Shown: positions 52,279 to 62,330, counted from the stretch's first letter. The stretch: 64,000 nt of DNA from RACS-047 sp031553855 (GCA_031553855.1 JAVBKW010000021.1:1-64000), one strand, 5' to 3'. A program made the numbers and translations. Notes: generated from the letters alone by a model not told the origin.

Positions 52279-52989
52279 TTACAATGTTTTTGAGATTTCT
52301 TTTTTGAGCCGGAAGATTATCTTCTTTTCTAAGCGCGATATATATGATTGCGAAATGCCGAGAATATCGGCGACCTCTTTTTGAGTTTTTTCATCCTTGC
52401 CCATTAGCCCGAAACGCATCTGCATTATTTCTTTTTCGCGTTTATTCAGCTTTGCGATAGCGTTCCACAGTAGCTGCCGCTCCACCGTGTTTTCAAGGTT
52501 GCGGCTGACTAAATCGGGGTCGGTGCCTAAAATGTCGGACATTAAAAGCTCGTTACCCTCCCAGTCCACGTTGAGCGGTTCATCAAGCGATACCTCGCTT
52601 TTGAGCCGGATTATGCGCCTTAAATACATTAGTATCTCATTTTCGATACAGCGTGAGGCATAGGTGGCAAGCTTGATATTTTTGAACGTATCAAACGAAT
52701 TGACAGCCTTTATAAGCCCGATAGTGCCCACTGAAATCAAATCCTCGATATCTACGCCGGTGTTATCGAATTTGCGCGCTAAATACACTACAAGCCTTAA
52801 ATTGCGCTCGATCAAAGTCGCTTTGACCGATTCATCCTTTTCCCCTAATCGCTTAAGTATCTCCGCCTCCTCTTCCGGCGAAAGCGGCAGAGGCAGTGCG
52901 TCGTTACCCGTTATGTAATAGAGGATATTTTCTTTTTGCTCACCGAATATTTTATCTAGAAGTTTATTTAAAAGTTTTTTTATCAGCAT
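52279..52989 (-). CDS. sigE: RNA polymerase sigma factor SigE (mother cell)
   Basis: A 236-residue sigma factor. Its hydrophobic/basic N terminus (MLIKKLLNKLLDKIFGEQ) corresponds to the pro-sequence removed by SpoIIGA. Region 2 (LIERNLRLVVYLARKFDNTGVDIEDLISVGTIG, split over helices), the typical SLDEPLNVDWEGNELLMSD block and region 4 (LNKREKEIMQMRFGL, SQSYISRLEKKI) are all present. It directs early mother-cell transcription. GAGGT lies 8 bases before the ATG. spoIIGA lies upstream, as expected, but 273 bp away. Confidence 0.97.
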   Translation of the reverse strand: MLIKKLLNKLLDKIFGEQKENILYYITGNDALPLPLSPEEEAEILKRLGEKDESVKATLIERNLRLVVYLARKFDNTGVDIEDLISVGTIGLIKAVNSFDTFKNIKLATYASRCIENEILMYLRRIIRLKSEVSLDEPLNVDWEGNELLMSDILGTDPDLVSRNLENTVERQLLWNAIAKLNKREKEIMQMRFGLMGKDEKTQKEVADILGISQSYISRLEKKIIFRLKKEISKTL

Positions 52990-53041
52990 AATTTTTACCT
53001 CGTTATAAATAAATTATCAGGGGCGGCTTTTTATACTCACT

Positions 53042-53262
53042 TAACTTCAAAAGTGCTGCACTCTTTTGAAGCGGCTTGTTTTTAATGTTAGCCGGGCACC
53101 ATTACCGCTTAATCATAATTGACTAAATAAAGGGTATTCATACCGCAGGATAAATCCTGCACCTCGCGCCTTTAGCGCGCCTTTTTACGCTAAAGCGCGG
53201 GGTATGCACCTTTGTCGGTGGCGCAAAAATGCCCTTGCAAGCAAGCATTTTTGCTTCTGAAA
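53042..53262. repeat. Inverted-repeat-rich spacer between spoIIGA and sigE
   Basis: Four hairpins in about 220 bp: CTTCAAAAG-type arms (53043-53068), GCAGGAT/ATCCTGC, the arms CGCGCCTTTAGCGCG and CGCTAAAGCGCG, and a perfect GCAAAAATGC/GCATTTTTGC pair at the right end. No open frame is seen. It may be a mobile palindromic element, or may act on the mRNA between the two genes. Confidence 0.6.
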
Positions 53263-54120
53263 TCAGGATAGGCTTTTAATGATCGACGGATGCAGGATAA
53301 TGTCGTAATCTACCGCATCGGAAAATTTAGAAAAAGACAAGCCGATCATTACATCTTTTATTCTATGCTCGGCTTTGCCTGAATATAATCTTATTTCGTC
53401 AGGTTTTAAGACAAGCATTTTCACGCTCTTATGCCCCACCGCCGAATACTCGATATAGTGCGCGCTCTTATCCAGCGTTTCAGCCTTTTTTTCAAGCACC
53501 AGCTTCAGTCTTTCCGTGTCCAGAACCGAAAGAGCGGCTTTAGCGCCCAGCACCACTACAGGTAATCCGCTTTTAAAATCGTACAAACGGTTGCCGGTAT
53601 CCAAAAATCCGGTCCCTTTTACGGTTTTTGAAAAAATGTCTATCTCAACAACCGCGGTATAGACGTTCGCATCCCTGATCCTTTTTATCCCTCCCGCGGC
53701 CTTGCGGATCACAACATAGAGCAAAAAAACCATACCGATGATTGCCCCTAACGGAATATCGCTCAAAGGAAGCCGCAGAGCTTTATCAACGTCTGAATGT
53801 ATCATAAGCCCCGCGCAAAACATCGCCCCGCCGAACAAAAACGTGGTGAGTAAAAACACCGCTCCGCCCTTTATTATACTGCCTTTCTTAAAAAACAGCA
53901 TGAAAGACATTAGTATGCAGAGAAGCAGCTTGATAAGCACCAACAGCGCGTTATGAAGCTCAAGAAACGGATATATCACGGCAACGGCAGTTCCGGCACA
54001 AGACGCGGCCCCAATACGCAATAATGACTTTTTTATCGACAAAATCCTGTATGAAAGTACGCTTATAAGCGCCGTTACAAAAAAATTATCTATTATAACT
54101 GCTTCAATGTATACCGTCAT
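53263..54120 (-). CDS. spoIIGA: Sporulation aspartic protease SpoIIGA (pro-SigE processing)
   Basis: A 285-residue membrane protease. Five N-terminal membrane helices (from MTVYIEAVIIDNFFVTAL to about residue 140) precede a cytoplasmic domain with the catalytic Asp in GFLDTGNRLYD (about 175). It cleaves pro-SigE after activation by SpoIIR across the septum. It has no clear Shine-Dalgarno; TATTGT lies 6 bases before the ATG. Placement upstream of sigE agrees with the family. Confidence 0.95.
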   Translation of the reverse strand: MTVYIEAVIIDNFFVTALISVLSYRILSIKKSLLRIGAASCAGTAVAVIYPFLELHNALLVLIKLLLCILMSFMLFFKKGSIIKGGAVFLLTTFLFGGAMFCAGLMIHSDVDKALRLPLSDIPLGAIIGMVFLLYVVIRKAAGGIKRIRDANVYTAVVEIDIFSKTVKGTGFLDTGNRLYDFKSGLPVVVLGAKAALSVLDTERLKLVLEKKAETLDKSAHYIEYSAVGHKSVKMLVLKPDEIRLYSGKAEHRIKDVMIGLSFSKFSDAVDYDIILHPSIIKSLS

Positions 54121-54286
54121 ACATACACAATAACATAAATAAATTGTTCGTTTTTTAAATCTAATGTCTAAAAATATATATTCCTTGAGTTTTTAATGTT
54201 TACAAAATATTTGCATAATTGTTTTAAAATTATTTACAAGTATTTACAAAAATTTAAAAAACTAATATTCATCCTGCATTGTGCGA

Positions 54287-54315
54287 TTGACAAAACTTCT
54301 TGTTTGTTATATAAT
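54287..54315 (+). promoter_or_regulatory. Consensus sigma-A promoter of tRNA-Gly
   Basis: TTGACA (54287-54292), a 17-bp spacer and TATAAT (54310-54315), 12 bp before the mature tRNA start. Confidence 0.88.
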
Positions 54316-54326
54316 CCATATTGTTT

Positions 54327-54400
54327 GCGGGTGTAGCTCAATGGTAGAGTTCCAGCTTCCCAAGCTGGCTGCGTGGGTCCGATTCCCATCACCCGCTCCA
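54327..54400 (+). tRNA. tRNA-Gly (anticodon CCC)
   Basis: 74 nt with encoded CCA. The acceptor stem GCGGGTG pairs with CACCCGC, the D-arm reads GCTCAATGGTAGAG-like, the anticodon stem CCAGC/GCTGG frames the loop TTCCCAA, and the T-arm GTGGG/TCCCAT-type follows. The anticodon CCC reads GGG. It has its own promoter and a terminator about 100 bp downstream. Confidence 0.95.
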
Positions 54401-54424
54401 AAATAATTTAAGAATAACTTATGG

Positions 54425-54488
54425 AGCGGATTCCTCAACATCCCGCTCCAAAACAACGTTTTGCGGGATTCCTCAACATCCCACTCCA
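54425..54488 (+). repeat. Two direct copies resembling the tRNA-Gly 3' end
   Basis: GGATTCCTCAACATCCCGCTCCA-like 23-mers at 54428-54450 and 54466-54488, differing at one base, period 38 bp. They echo the tRNA 3' end (GATTCCCATCACCCGCTCCA). The first copy can also form a GGAGCGG/CCGCTCC hairpin. They could be remnants of element integration at the tRNA or decayed tRNA duplications; no integrase is nearby. Confidence 0.6.
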
Positions 54489-54496
54489 CTATTTTT

Positions 54497-54546
54497 AAAA
54501 AAAGAGCCGTTTTAAGGTATGAATTTACCAAAAAAGGCTCTTTTTT
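54497..54546 (+). terminator. Terminator of the tRNA-Gly transcript
   Basis: The arms AAAAAGAGCC (ending 54508) and GGCTCTTTTTT (54536-54546) form a hairpin with an inner GGTA/TTACC-type pair, ending in a T run. No gene is seen between here and 54800. Confidence 0.8.
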
Positions 54547-54768
54547 CATTGTAAAAGTCAAAAGCGAATTAAAAAAACCAAATAATACATTCAAAAAACA
54601 CTCAGAACCACTTACTTTTGCATAAAGATCGTGAAAATATATTTCATGGTATTTTTGCATTTTAGGATTTATAAATCTAGTAAGAAATAAGTTTACAAAA
54701 GTATCTTTTATTTAAAGTTTTTCTGCAACTGGTTTATTACTTATAAAATTACCAGCGCATATTTGATA

Positions 54769-54795
54769 GCTCACATTCATTAGTGAGGCTTTTTA
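54769..54795 (+). terminator. Weak hairpin with T run
   Basis: GCTCAC/GTGAGGC arms (54769-54788) followed by TTTTT. Its orientation fits a rightward transcript, so it may be a second stop after the tRNA; low strength. Confidence 0.3.
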
Positions 54796-54800
54796 ATAAT

Positions 54801-55037
54801 CTAAAGAGTATACAAAAAAGTTATAAGATACATCAATCCGAAAACTAGCAGTACAAAGCCTAAAAAAGGTAATGCTGAAAGAAACATGGCTCTGGAAATA
54901 GCCCGTTTTTCTTTTTTTGTAAGCTCAACTTTTTGCGGCTTTTTGGGTCGTTCCTTTCCTGTCAAATCGGATAAACTGCTTCCGTCATCGACATAGACAA
55001 CTTCTGTTTTATCTTTTTTATCTTTTTGCTTTCTCAT
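54801..55037 (-). CDS. Small membrane protein of unknown function
   Basis: A 78-residue protein. The N-terminal half is charged (Lys/Asp-rich), and a strong hydrophobic C-terminal segment (about 50-77, AMFLSALPFLGFVLLVFGLMYLI) should be one long or two short membrane helices. The start at 55037 overlaps the stop of the subtilase gene by 4 bp (ATGA), so it is translationally coupled to it. It may help protease export or anchoring; this is inference from position only. Confidence 0.7.
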   Translation of the reverse strand: MRKQKDKKDKTEVVYVDDGSSLSDLTGKERPKKPQKVELTKKEKRAISRAMFLSALPFLGFVLLVFGLMYLITFLYTL

Positions 55038-58000
55038 TTTTTATGTGATCTTTTCTTCAATACTAATACTGAAATTAACACCAAAAGTGAAATAACTAAA
55101 AGTGAAATATCCAAAGGCAAAATATCGCCCAATGCGCTTCTGCAGCCCTTGTCAGGTTCGGTATATTCACCAGAAACGGACAAAGAAACAGAACAGGTTT
55201 TGCCGCCGTATTTGATTTCTATGCTATTTGTGCCCGTAGGAAACTTTGAAGTATCGTAAGTATAACCTTCAGTGATTCTGATTTCGCTGCCGTCCTTAAA
55301 GACAATGTTGAGAACAAGTCCCGTAGGATCAAAAGTTTCGCCCGCGTTGTAGCTTGTCTTTATCGGTTTTGTCTGCACCGTAATTTTTTCCACTGCGATT
55401 TGCTGTCCGAAGAAAGCACTAACCTCTCTTATTGCCGCCTCTGTTTCCAAAAGCTTGCTGTAGTTGTCTATAAGGGAAAGCTGATCTTCGTTGCTGATGA
55501 CCTTGTATGCCGCTCTTGCCGCTTGCGCCGCCGACGAATACTGTGCCAAGGTTGCCTTTGCCGCCGTTTTGTCGGTTTGCGATTTTAGCGCGTTTACAGT
55601 ATTATTTGATGCCAAACCGCTAATCAAACTGCATGCGAGTTCCGTTTGAGCATCCGCTTTGATCGCCGTCAACGTTTTCTTTTTGAAAAAAGTATTCCAA
55701 ATAACATTGTCAAAGCCTTTTGCGTTTGCGGGATATTCAATCGCAAGGTTGGGTGTTTCAATCCGCGAAATGCTCTTGTTAAGAATAAATCCCATGTAGG
55801 TATAGAAGTTTGAATAATATCTGTCTTCGTTCTTTCCATCGACTGACCATGAGAAGATTTTATACATAACGTCGGTATTCGACAGACTTTCCACCATAAC
55901 GTGGTCAAATTCCAGAGTAGGCGCTTTTACCATATCAAAGATATAAGTCTCTAGGTTATAAGCGGCGTAGAATGCTCTGTCACCGATATTTGTAACGTTT
56001 TGAGTAATCGTAACGCTCTTTAGATTTTTTGCACCCTCAAAGGCGGAAGCGCAAATACGCACTATCTCTTTGCCGACAATAAAGCTTTCACCGGTTTTCC
56101 CGGCAGGATAAGCAAGCAGCTGAATTTTTCCGTTTTTCATAACGTTGTAGAGAACGTCGTTTGCAACAAAATATGCGCCGTTTGTTGTAGCGTCATTCGT
56201 TATCGCAAAGGCGGTGGCCGTGCTAATGTCGGAGAAAGCACCTTCGCCGATGTACTTAACACTTTTCGGGATGTTAACCGTTCCTCCAAGTCTTGTTTGG
56301 TAGAAAGCGCATTCGCCGATGTAACTCAATTTTTCAGTCAAGGTCAGAGAGGAGACGTTTGTGGTTGCAAAGGCATAATCGCCTACCTCTTCTGTAGCCG
56401 CCAGATTTGCCGCGCTGAGCGACAAACAGTAATCAAAAGCATAATCGCCAATCACCTTTGCTTTTGACAAATCAACATTGTTCAGAGCCTCGCAGTTTTC
56501 AAAGGCACTCTCGCCGACAGAAACGACATTTGAAAGGTTCATCGTCGTCAGTTCTTTGCAATTGTAAAAAGCAAGGCTTGCGACTTTTGTCAAGGTGTTG
56601 AGCGGAATTGTTGTAAGCGCAACACATCCTGCAAAGGTGGCGTACCCGACCTCTGTCAGCCCGTTTTTGACGGAATCGGGCAAGGAAAGAGAAGTAAAGT
56701 TCAATCTTGGTACTGAACTTAAGAAAGTAGCCGTACCCAGCGTAGTCGTGCCTTCGGCGAAGCTGACCGTTTTCAGTTTTGCAGCACCGCCATTGCCGTC
56801 GGCGCCCGCCATAAACGTACCGTAACCTATTTTTGTAAGCGCCGGAAGCTCTGCCGTAGTCAAGCCGAAACAGAAAGCAAAAACTTCGTCGCCCAACGTT
56901 TTAATTGCATGATCGCTAATTTGGACTATTCCCAAAGATGTGCCGTAGAAAGCCCTATGTCCGAGTTCATTTACCGCCGTTTTGTTTAAAGTAAAGTGAG
57001 TAAGGCCGCTGACTGCAAAGGTGTAGTCGGGGAGCTTTTCAATTTGCAAAGCGGAAAGGTCTGCGGTATTAAGATTTTTGCAATACATAAACACGCCTGC
57101 CCCGAGTTTTGTTACCGAAGACGGCAACGTTATTGAAGTTAATCCGGAGCCGGAGAAAGCGTAATCTGCTATTTCCAGCACCATTGCACCGGAAAAATCT
57201 ATGCTTGTCATAGCGGGATTGCCGGATAAAGAATTCTTTCCTATTACTGTTACCGTAGACGGTAAAGTATATACGCCTTCGTCCAAAGCTGCCGCCGCGC
57301 CGTAAACAAGATGCGTTTTTCCTACGTCCGCGAAAATGTTTCCGCTTGCATCGGAAATCAAACTTGTGCCGTTTGACAACGTAAGCGTGTCTATAGGGCA
57401 ATCCTCAAATGGCGCTCTGCCCCATTTTGAGAAAATATCTTCATAGCTTTCCGCATCAATAACCTCTATTTCCGTTAGCGATGTGCATCCGAAGAACATA
57501 TTGTCGGAAATGTAGGTATCTTTGGAAAGTATTACCTTTTTTAAGGAAGTGCAGTTTGCAAAAGTCATCGGTTCCGCTGTTCTAACTAGAGAAATATCAA
57601 CCGTTTCAAGAGCGTTACAATTGCTGAACGCTGACTTTTTTAGGGATGTGAATCTTATAGGAGTAAGAGAATACTGACTCTCGTTAAGGCTCAAAATACT
57701 AATCTTCTTTGGATCGACGTTAGGATCGGTAATGTTTAGGCTGTTTAGCTCCTTCAAAGCAGGACAGCCGGCAAACGCATAGGATCCTACCAAAACAGAG
57801 TTGCCTCTAAAGTCTATGCGCTCCAACTTTTCACACCATCTAAAGGCTTGCGTTGCGATATACTCCAGCGACGCAGGCAAAACGAGGCGCCTTAGCTCCG
57901 TCATTTCCTTGAACGCGTCTATTTCGATAGTTGTCGTCGGAGATGAAATCTCAAGCTCCGTAATGTTGTTGTTTTTCTTGAATGCTTCCTTGGTGATAGC

Positions 58001-61000
58001 ATAAACATTCTGCTCCGGCGGAATGACGACCTTGCCGCCCCAACCGAAATATTCATACAGCGTACCACTGCTAACGTCAAACTCCGGCCCCACTGACAAG
58101 GTGACGGAAACGGTATAAATACTTGCTCTGCCGTCCTGCATCAGCGTGCCTGTTATCGTGGCGCGTCCTTCCTTCATCGTTTTTATTCTGCCGGAAGAAT
58201 TGACCTCGGCTACATCGTTGTTACTGCTCTTCCATTGAATCTCCGGCGTGCCGCTGGAATACCATGGCTCAATTATCGTACGCAAATTTATGTACTGGCC
58301 GGGATTGACCTCCACAAAGGCGTTGGTCGGGTCGACAAATGAGTTTGATTTGTTTTTTATGAGGTCAAGCCGTATTTTTGATACCGACGCTTTATGCCGT
58401 TCCGTATTTGCGACGGTAACGCTTATCGTAGCTTTGACACTACCGCTTGCTTTTTCCGCGCCATAAACGGTTATTTTTGCCGTCCCCTCCTTGAGTCCGA
58501 AAATCTCGCCGTTTTTGACTTTGACAACTGAGTTGTTTGAGCTTGACCATGCGAGGTTGTTTTTTGCCGCATCCAAAGGCTGAACGTTGAGCCCCAAAGT
58601 ATAGGCTTGATTGATGTCGATGGTTACGCTTTCGCCGTCAACAAAGGAAATCAATTCCGGGAAATTTGCCGTACTTTTAATACTCTTGAAATCGGCTATT
58701 CTGAGAAGCCTTGCGTTCATCGCATAGTCTTCTACTTGAATATACAAATCTTCGTTTGAGTCGATATAATCGGTGATATCGATGGTGACGGTAGTTTGTG
58801 AATTCTTTTGGCTGTAAATCGGTAAAACCGTATCGTTCAGCAACGTCAAAGTGTTGCTGTTGCTATTAGGATAACAAAGGAGCAAAGACTGCGCAAAGTG
58901 ATTGTCATACACGTCAACGTCAAGATAAGAACGGTATTTTGTAACCTTTCCCTCGGTGTACGGAACATAGCGCACTCGGTAGTCAGTGATTGTCGGTGCT
59001 TCATAATCTACAGTAAAGCTGAATGTGAAGGTATTTGTGCGTAAAGCCTCCTCATCTGCCTTCGTATTACCCTTTCCCGGAGCAAGACGGGCTTCGTTGC
59101 CATTGTCAAAATCGCCAAGGCTGTCCATAATACCCGTCATGCTAAAGGTGTATTTGCGGTTGTTTTTCAATCCCATAGCGTAAGGCTGTTGCTCAATTCC
59201 GACATAAGAAGGTCTTGCGCTGCCGCCGTTTGAATAACCCTTGCGGACGTTTTCTTTGTGCTCTGAATACACCGTTTCGCCAGTCAAATCGTCTACGATT
59301 TCCACACTGACTTCCTTTGCGTTACGTTTGAAGCCTCCGTAAACGGCATAAAACTCGTACATAGTACGTCTGCCTTCAGTGTCAAACATCGAAATTGCAG
59401 CCTTTTCTTCAGAGGAATATATTTCCTTGTATCCATCGGGAAGCACATACAAATACATTCCCATCGGCATAATATACTGATTATTCCAATAAGTCGCGAG
59501 GGGCAGCGTTCCGTAAACCTCGGCTTTAGGCTTATCTCTGTCTTCAATGGAATCATCAGCATTCGTTTCTGCCAGCTGATACTCTGACAGATCCATCATA
59601 GACGAATCGTACCAATTGCCGTAATATGCCAGCCAAGGCACGCCTAAATCCACAATGTTTTCCGTTGACTGATCAATAAGATTGACAAAACCCTCGACAT
59701 ACATTCCGTTTTTGAAGGAGTTATTGAGATAAGCTTTCGACTCGTTTGACAACGTTATCGTTACGGATACGCTTTTTGTTTCGCCGACGGCAACTGTAAG
59801 AGTATCGCCGCTTGCGCCCGTAATAGCCGTAGTAGAGTCTTGAAGAACTTTTGAGCGTTCCGCAACGGTTCTGCCGTCACTGGCCACGGTTTCCGTCATG
59901 ACTACCGGTTTGATTTTGTATGACTTTACAACGGAGGAGATGTTTTTGACGTAGAATTGGAGTTTGTAAACGCCCGTCCTGTTCATATCGTCGCCCAACT
60001 CTATTTTCGTTTTGTCCTTTATCTCGCCGTCCGCGTCCTTCGTATAGATGTAGGCATCAGTGCTAATAGCGTTTTTGATGTTTGCAAGACCTGCACCCTG
60101 CTTTCTTGTAAAATAAGGATCTCCGAACTCGTTGTTTGCAATAGTCGCGGTACTCATTGCCAGCTGATTGGCAAGCGCAACAGTAGCAACCTTGTCGTTT
60201 TCCACGCCCAGAGCCGCAGCATTGTCGCTGATGTGCTGCAAAAGCACAGACATTGCGCCCGCCATGTTGGGAGCAGCCATACTTGTGCCACTGTATTCAC
60301 TCCAACCGCCGCCTGCAACAGCGGAAATGATCGAACCGCCATGCGCGGTGATTTCCGGTTTCAATCGAAGGTCAGGCGTAGGCCCCCATGAAGAGAAATC
60401 CGACATAAACGGCCCTGCCGCCTGTTTCTTGTCAATACGCAAAATACCCTTGCCGCCGGCTGCGTTGTCAAGAAGCAGCCTTGCCATATCCATTGTTATG
60501 GAGCAGGCAGGAATAGGCGTTTTGTCTTCGCCGAGAGACATTCTTATTGTGCCGGACACGTTGTTGTAAATGACGACACCGGCAGCGCCGCGTTCCTTTG
60601 CCACCTCTTGTTTCTCTTGGAAAGTTACCTCGCCGCCGCGCGAAACAAGCGCGATTTTGCCGGTAACGTCTTTGCCTGTGTAGTTAATCGATTTGCCGTA
60701 TCCTGGGATAACGACGTATTCTATGTCAAGGCTGGAAGAAGTCACATTCTTTTTTGCAAAAAGATCGTCAATAAAATTCTTTTGATTGCCTAATCCGTCA
60801 GAAGCTTCGGAAAAGTAGGCGTACGATTCTTTTGCCGTACCGGGGTTTGCAATAAGGAATGGTGATTTTTGTCCGTTTATACTGGCAACGGAAAGCGCAC
60901 CGTCATAAGTAGACGGAGAACCGACAGTTCCGGAATCGGGTGAGCTAGTAAGATTTGTGCCGTTCGGGCCTCCGTAACCGGAGGAGAAATCGTTGCTTGC

Positions 61001-62266
61001 AGCAACAACCAGGCTTATGCCCGCCGCTTTGATAGAGGCGTATACATCTTTTTCCAAAAATTCGTCGGTTGCCTCGGAAAAACCTACCGAAGAGCCCAAG
61101 CTCATGTTGATAACGTCAACCTTCAGTCTTACACAGTCCTCAAGAGCCGCTACGATGTTTATAGTGTCGGCACCACCCAACGCATCGTCAAATTCATTGT
61201 CGGTAAAGACCTTAAAAATAGCAAGCTGCGCATTGGGAGCAACGCCCACAAAATCCACCGCTTCACCGGCGGTATTAACAACCGCTCTTCCATCGGCGTC
61301 TTTTACATCATCTATCCTGCCGCCTGCAATAATGCCGGCAACGTGGTTGCCATGTGAGGAATATTGAGGAAATACGTCGGTGTCATAATCTGCGTAATCG
61401 TAAGCATAGGGAATTTTTTCACTCAAATAAACGTCGTTTATTGAAACGTTACCTTTGAAATTTGCGCCGCCATTGATTAATAGCGTTTCAATATCGTTTT
61501 TGCCAACCACGTCATATTCGCCCTTTGATGGGTCGGCTTCATCCTTGTATTTGTTTATCGGCTGACGGAAAGCTTCGTGTGACTCGTCAACGCCGGTATC
61601 AAGCACAGCAACCAACATTCCTTTGCCTGAGTAGTCAAGCTCGGACGTATCATAAATACCTGTTTTGTAAACGTTAGCATCGTTTTCTGTAAAAGCCGCC
61701 GGCTCGTTGTAGCGTTCGGAAATCGTTACGGCTTTTACTCCGTTGACCGCCTGAACGGCTGGAATATCTGCCTCTCTTACCTGCAATGCCGCGCCGTTTG
61801 CAAGCAACGAATAATTGTATTTCAGAACATAGTCAATACCCGCTTTAGATATGCGTTTTAACACCTTTTCGCTATTTTTTTCCAGAGAACTCCGAACGGC
61901 TTCGGCTTCCTTTGTAATGCTGTATTCCTGCAAAGACTGATTTTTGCTGTCCGCGGAGCTAAAGTACCTTTCCGAAACGGAGTCTCCTTCAAACTCTACG
62001 ATAATCCAACGCTTTGCGGCAGGATCGGTGTCCTTTAGCTTGACCTTTGTCATGTCAAAATTACTTTGGCGCATTTGCTCTGAGGAATACTGTTCTGTAA
62101 CGTCCTCTATTGTGCCGCTGCTTGTCTGCATAACTTCATTTTTTAGAGTTTTTGGATTAACGCTCGTAGCGCAACCGAAAAACGAGGCCATAGAAAGAAT
62201 AGCCACTAAGGCTATGATCGCTATCCCTTTTAGACTTTTCATGTTTCTTCTTGCTTTTTTATTCAT
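55034..62266 (-). CDS. Giant cell-surface subtilisin-like serine protease with Ig-like and BspA-type LRR domains
   Basis: A 2410-residue exported S8 protease. There is a signal peptide (about 1-32, with a possible lipobox at SFFGC) and an I9-like propeptide (about 80-185). The catalytic domain has Asp223 (VLDTGVDESH), His305 (SHGNHVAGI), Asn425 and Ser662 (SGTSMAAPN), with an inserted PA domain at about 510-620. An Fn3-like region follows (about 740-900), then Big_2 modules (about 1200-1285 and 1320-1395). A long BspA-like leucine-rich repeat array (about 1395-2120) follows, then a Big_3-type module (about 2290-2365) and a C-terminal membrane helix (about 2380-2402) with KKRSHKK. It resembles lactocepin/C5a peptidase-type proteases with added adhesive repeats. 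GGAGA lies before the ATG. Peptide-transporter genes lie just upstream. Confidence 0.95.
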   Translation of the reverse strand: MNKKARRNMKSLKGIAIIALVAILSMASFFGCATSVNPKTLKNEVMQTSSGTIEDVTEQYSSEQMRQSNFDMTKVKLKDTDPAAKRWIIVEFEGDSVSERYFSSADSKNQSLQEYSITKEAEAVRSSLEKNSEKVLKRISKAGIDYVLKYNYSLLANGAALQVREADIPAVQAVNGVKAVTISERYNEPAAFTENDANVYKTGIYDTSELDYSGKGMLVAVLDTGVDESHEAFRQPINKYKDEADPSKGEYDVVGKNDIETLLINGGANFKGNVSINDVYLSEKIPYAYDYADYDTDVFPQYSSHGNHVAGIIAGGRIDDVKDADGRAVVNTAGEAVDFVGVAPNAQLAIFKVFTDNEFDDALGGADTINIVAALEDCVRLKVDVINMSLGSSVGFSEATDEFLEKDVYASIKAAGISLVVAASNDFSSGYGGPNGTNLTSSPDSGTVGSPSTYDGALSVASINGQKSPFLIANPGTAKESYAYFSEASDGLGNQKNFIDDLFAKKNVTSSSLDIEYVVIPGYGKSINYTGKDVTGKIALVSRGGEVTFQEKQEVAKERGAAGVVIYNNVSGTIRMSLGEDKTPIPACSITMDMARLLLDNAAGGKGILRIDKKQAAGPFMSDFSSWGPTPDLRLKPEITAHGGSIISAVAGGGWSEYSGTSMAAPNMAGAMSVLLQHISDNAAALGVENDKVATVALANQLAMSTATIANNEFGDPYFTRKQGAGLANIKNAISTDAYIYTKDADGEIKDKTKIELGDDMNRTGVYKLQFYVKNISSVVKSYKIKPVVMTETVASDGRTVAERSKVLQDSTTAITGASGDTLTVAVGETKSVSVTITLSNESKAYLNNSFKNGMYVEGFVNLIDQSTENIVDLGVPWLAYYGNWYDSSMMDLSEYQLAETNADDSIEDRDKPKAEVYGTLPLATYWNNQYIMPMGMYLYVLPDGYKEIYSSEEKAAISMFDTEGRRTMYEFYAVYGGFKRNAKEVSVEIVDDLTGETVYSEHKENVRKGYSNGGSARPSYVGIEQQPYAMGLKNNRKYTFSMTGIMDSLGDFDNGNEARLAPGKGNTKADEEALRTNTFTFSFTVDYEAPTITDYRVRYVPYTEGKVTKYRSYLDVDVYDNHFAQSLLLCYPNSNSNTLTLLNDTVLPIYSQKNSQTTVTIDITDYIDSNEDLYIQVEDYAMNARLLRIADFKSIKSTANFPELISFVDGESVTIDINQAYTLGLNVQPLDAAKNNLAWSSSNNSVVKVKNGEIFGLKEGTAKITVYGAEKASGSVKATISVTVANTERHKASVSKIRLDLIKNKSNSFVDPTNAFVEVNPGQYINLRTIIEPWYSSGTPEIQWKSSNNDVAEVNSSGRIKTMKEGRATITGTLMQDGRASIYTVSVTLSVGPEFDVSSGTLYEYFGWGGKVVIPPEQNVYAITKEAFKKNNNITELEISSPTTTIEIDAFKEMTELRRLVLPASLEYIATQAFRWCEKLERIDFRGNSVLVGSYAFAGCPALKELNSLNITDPNVDPKKISILSLNESQYSLTPIRFTSLKKSAFSNCNALETVDISLVRTAEPMTFANCTSLKKVILSKDTYISDNMFFGCTSLTEIEVIDAESYEDIFSKWGRAPFEDCPIDTLTLSNGTSLISDASGNIFADVGKTHLVYGAAAALDEGVYTLPSTVTVIGKNSLSGNPAMTSIDFSGAMVLEIADYAFSGSGLTSITLPSSVTKLGAGVFMYCKNLNTADLSALQIEKLPDYTFAVSGLTHFTLNKTAVNELGHRAFYGTSLGIVQISDHAIKTLGDEVFAFCFGLTTAELPALTKIGYGTFMAGADGNGGAAKLKTVSFAEGTTTLGTATFLSSVPRLNFTSLSLPDSVKNGLTEVGYATFAGCVALTTIPLNTLTKVASLAFYNCKELTTMNLSNVVSVGESAFENCEALNNVDLSKAKVIGDYAFDYCLSLSAANLAATEEVGDYAFATTNVSSLTLTEKLSYIGECAFYQTRLGGTVNIPKSVKYIGEGAFSDISTATAFAITNDATTNGAYFVANDVLYNVMKNGKIQLLAYPAGKTGESFIVGKEIVRICASAFEGAKNLKSVTITQNVTNIGDRAFYAAYNLETYIFDMVKAPTLEFDHVMVESLSNTDVMYKIFSWSVDGKNEDRYYSNFYTYMGFILNKSISRIETPNLAIEYPANAKGFDNVIWNTFFKKKTLTAIKADAQTELACSLISGLASNNTVNALKSQTDKTAAKATLAQYSSAAQAARAAYKVISNEDQLSLIDNYSKLLETEAAIREVSAFFGQQIAVEKITVQTKPIKTSYNAGETFDPTGLVLNIVFKDGSEIRITEGYTYDTSKFPTGTNSIEIKYGGKTCSVSLSVSGEYTEPDKGCRSALGDILPLDISLLVISLLVLISVLVLKKRSHKK

Positions 62267-62330
62267 TGTCGTCTCCGTTTGTCTACGGCGATACGCCGTC
62301 TGCGCCTTGTTTGCTTTTAACTTCGCCCGC

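Noticed and set aside
54307..54660. A 117-codon open frame on the minus strand containing GAGDGNRTHAASLGSW
   Set aside because: It is the antisense reading of tRNA-Gly and its flank; this peptide is a well-known false protein over tRNA-Gly genes.
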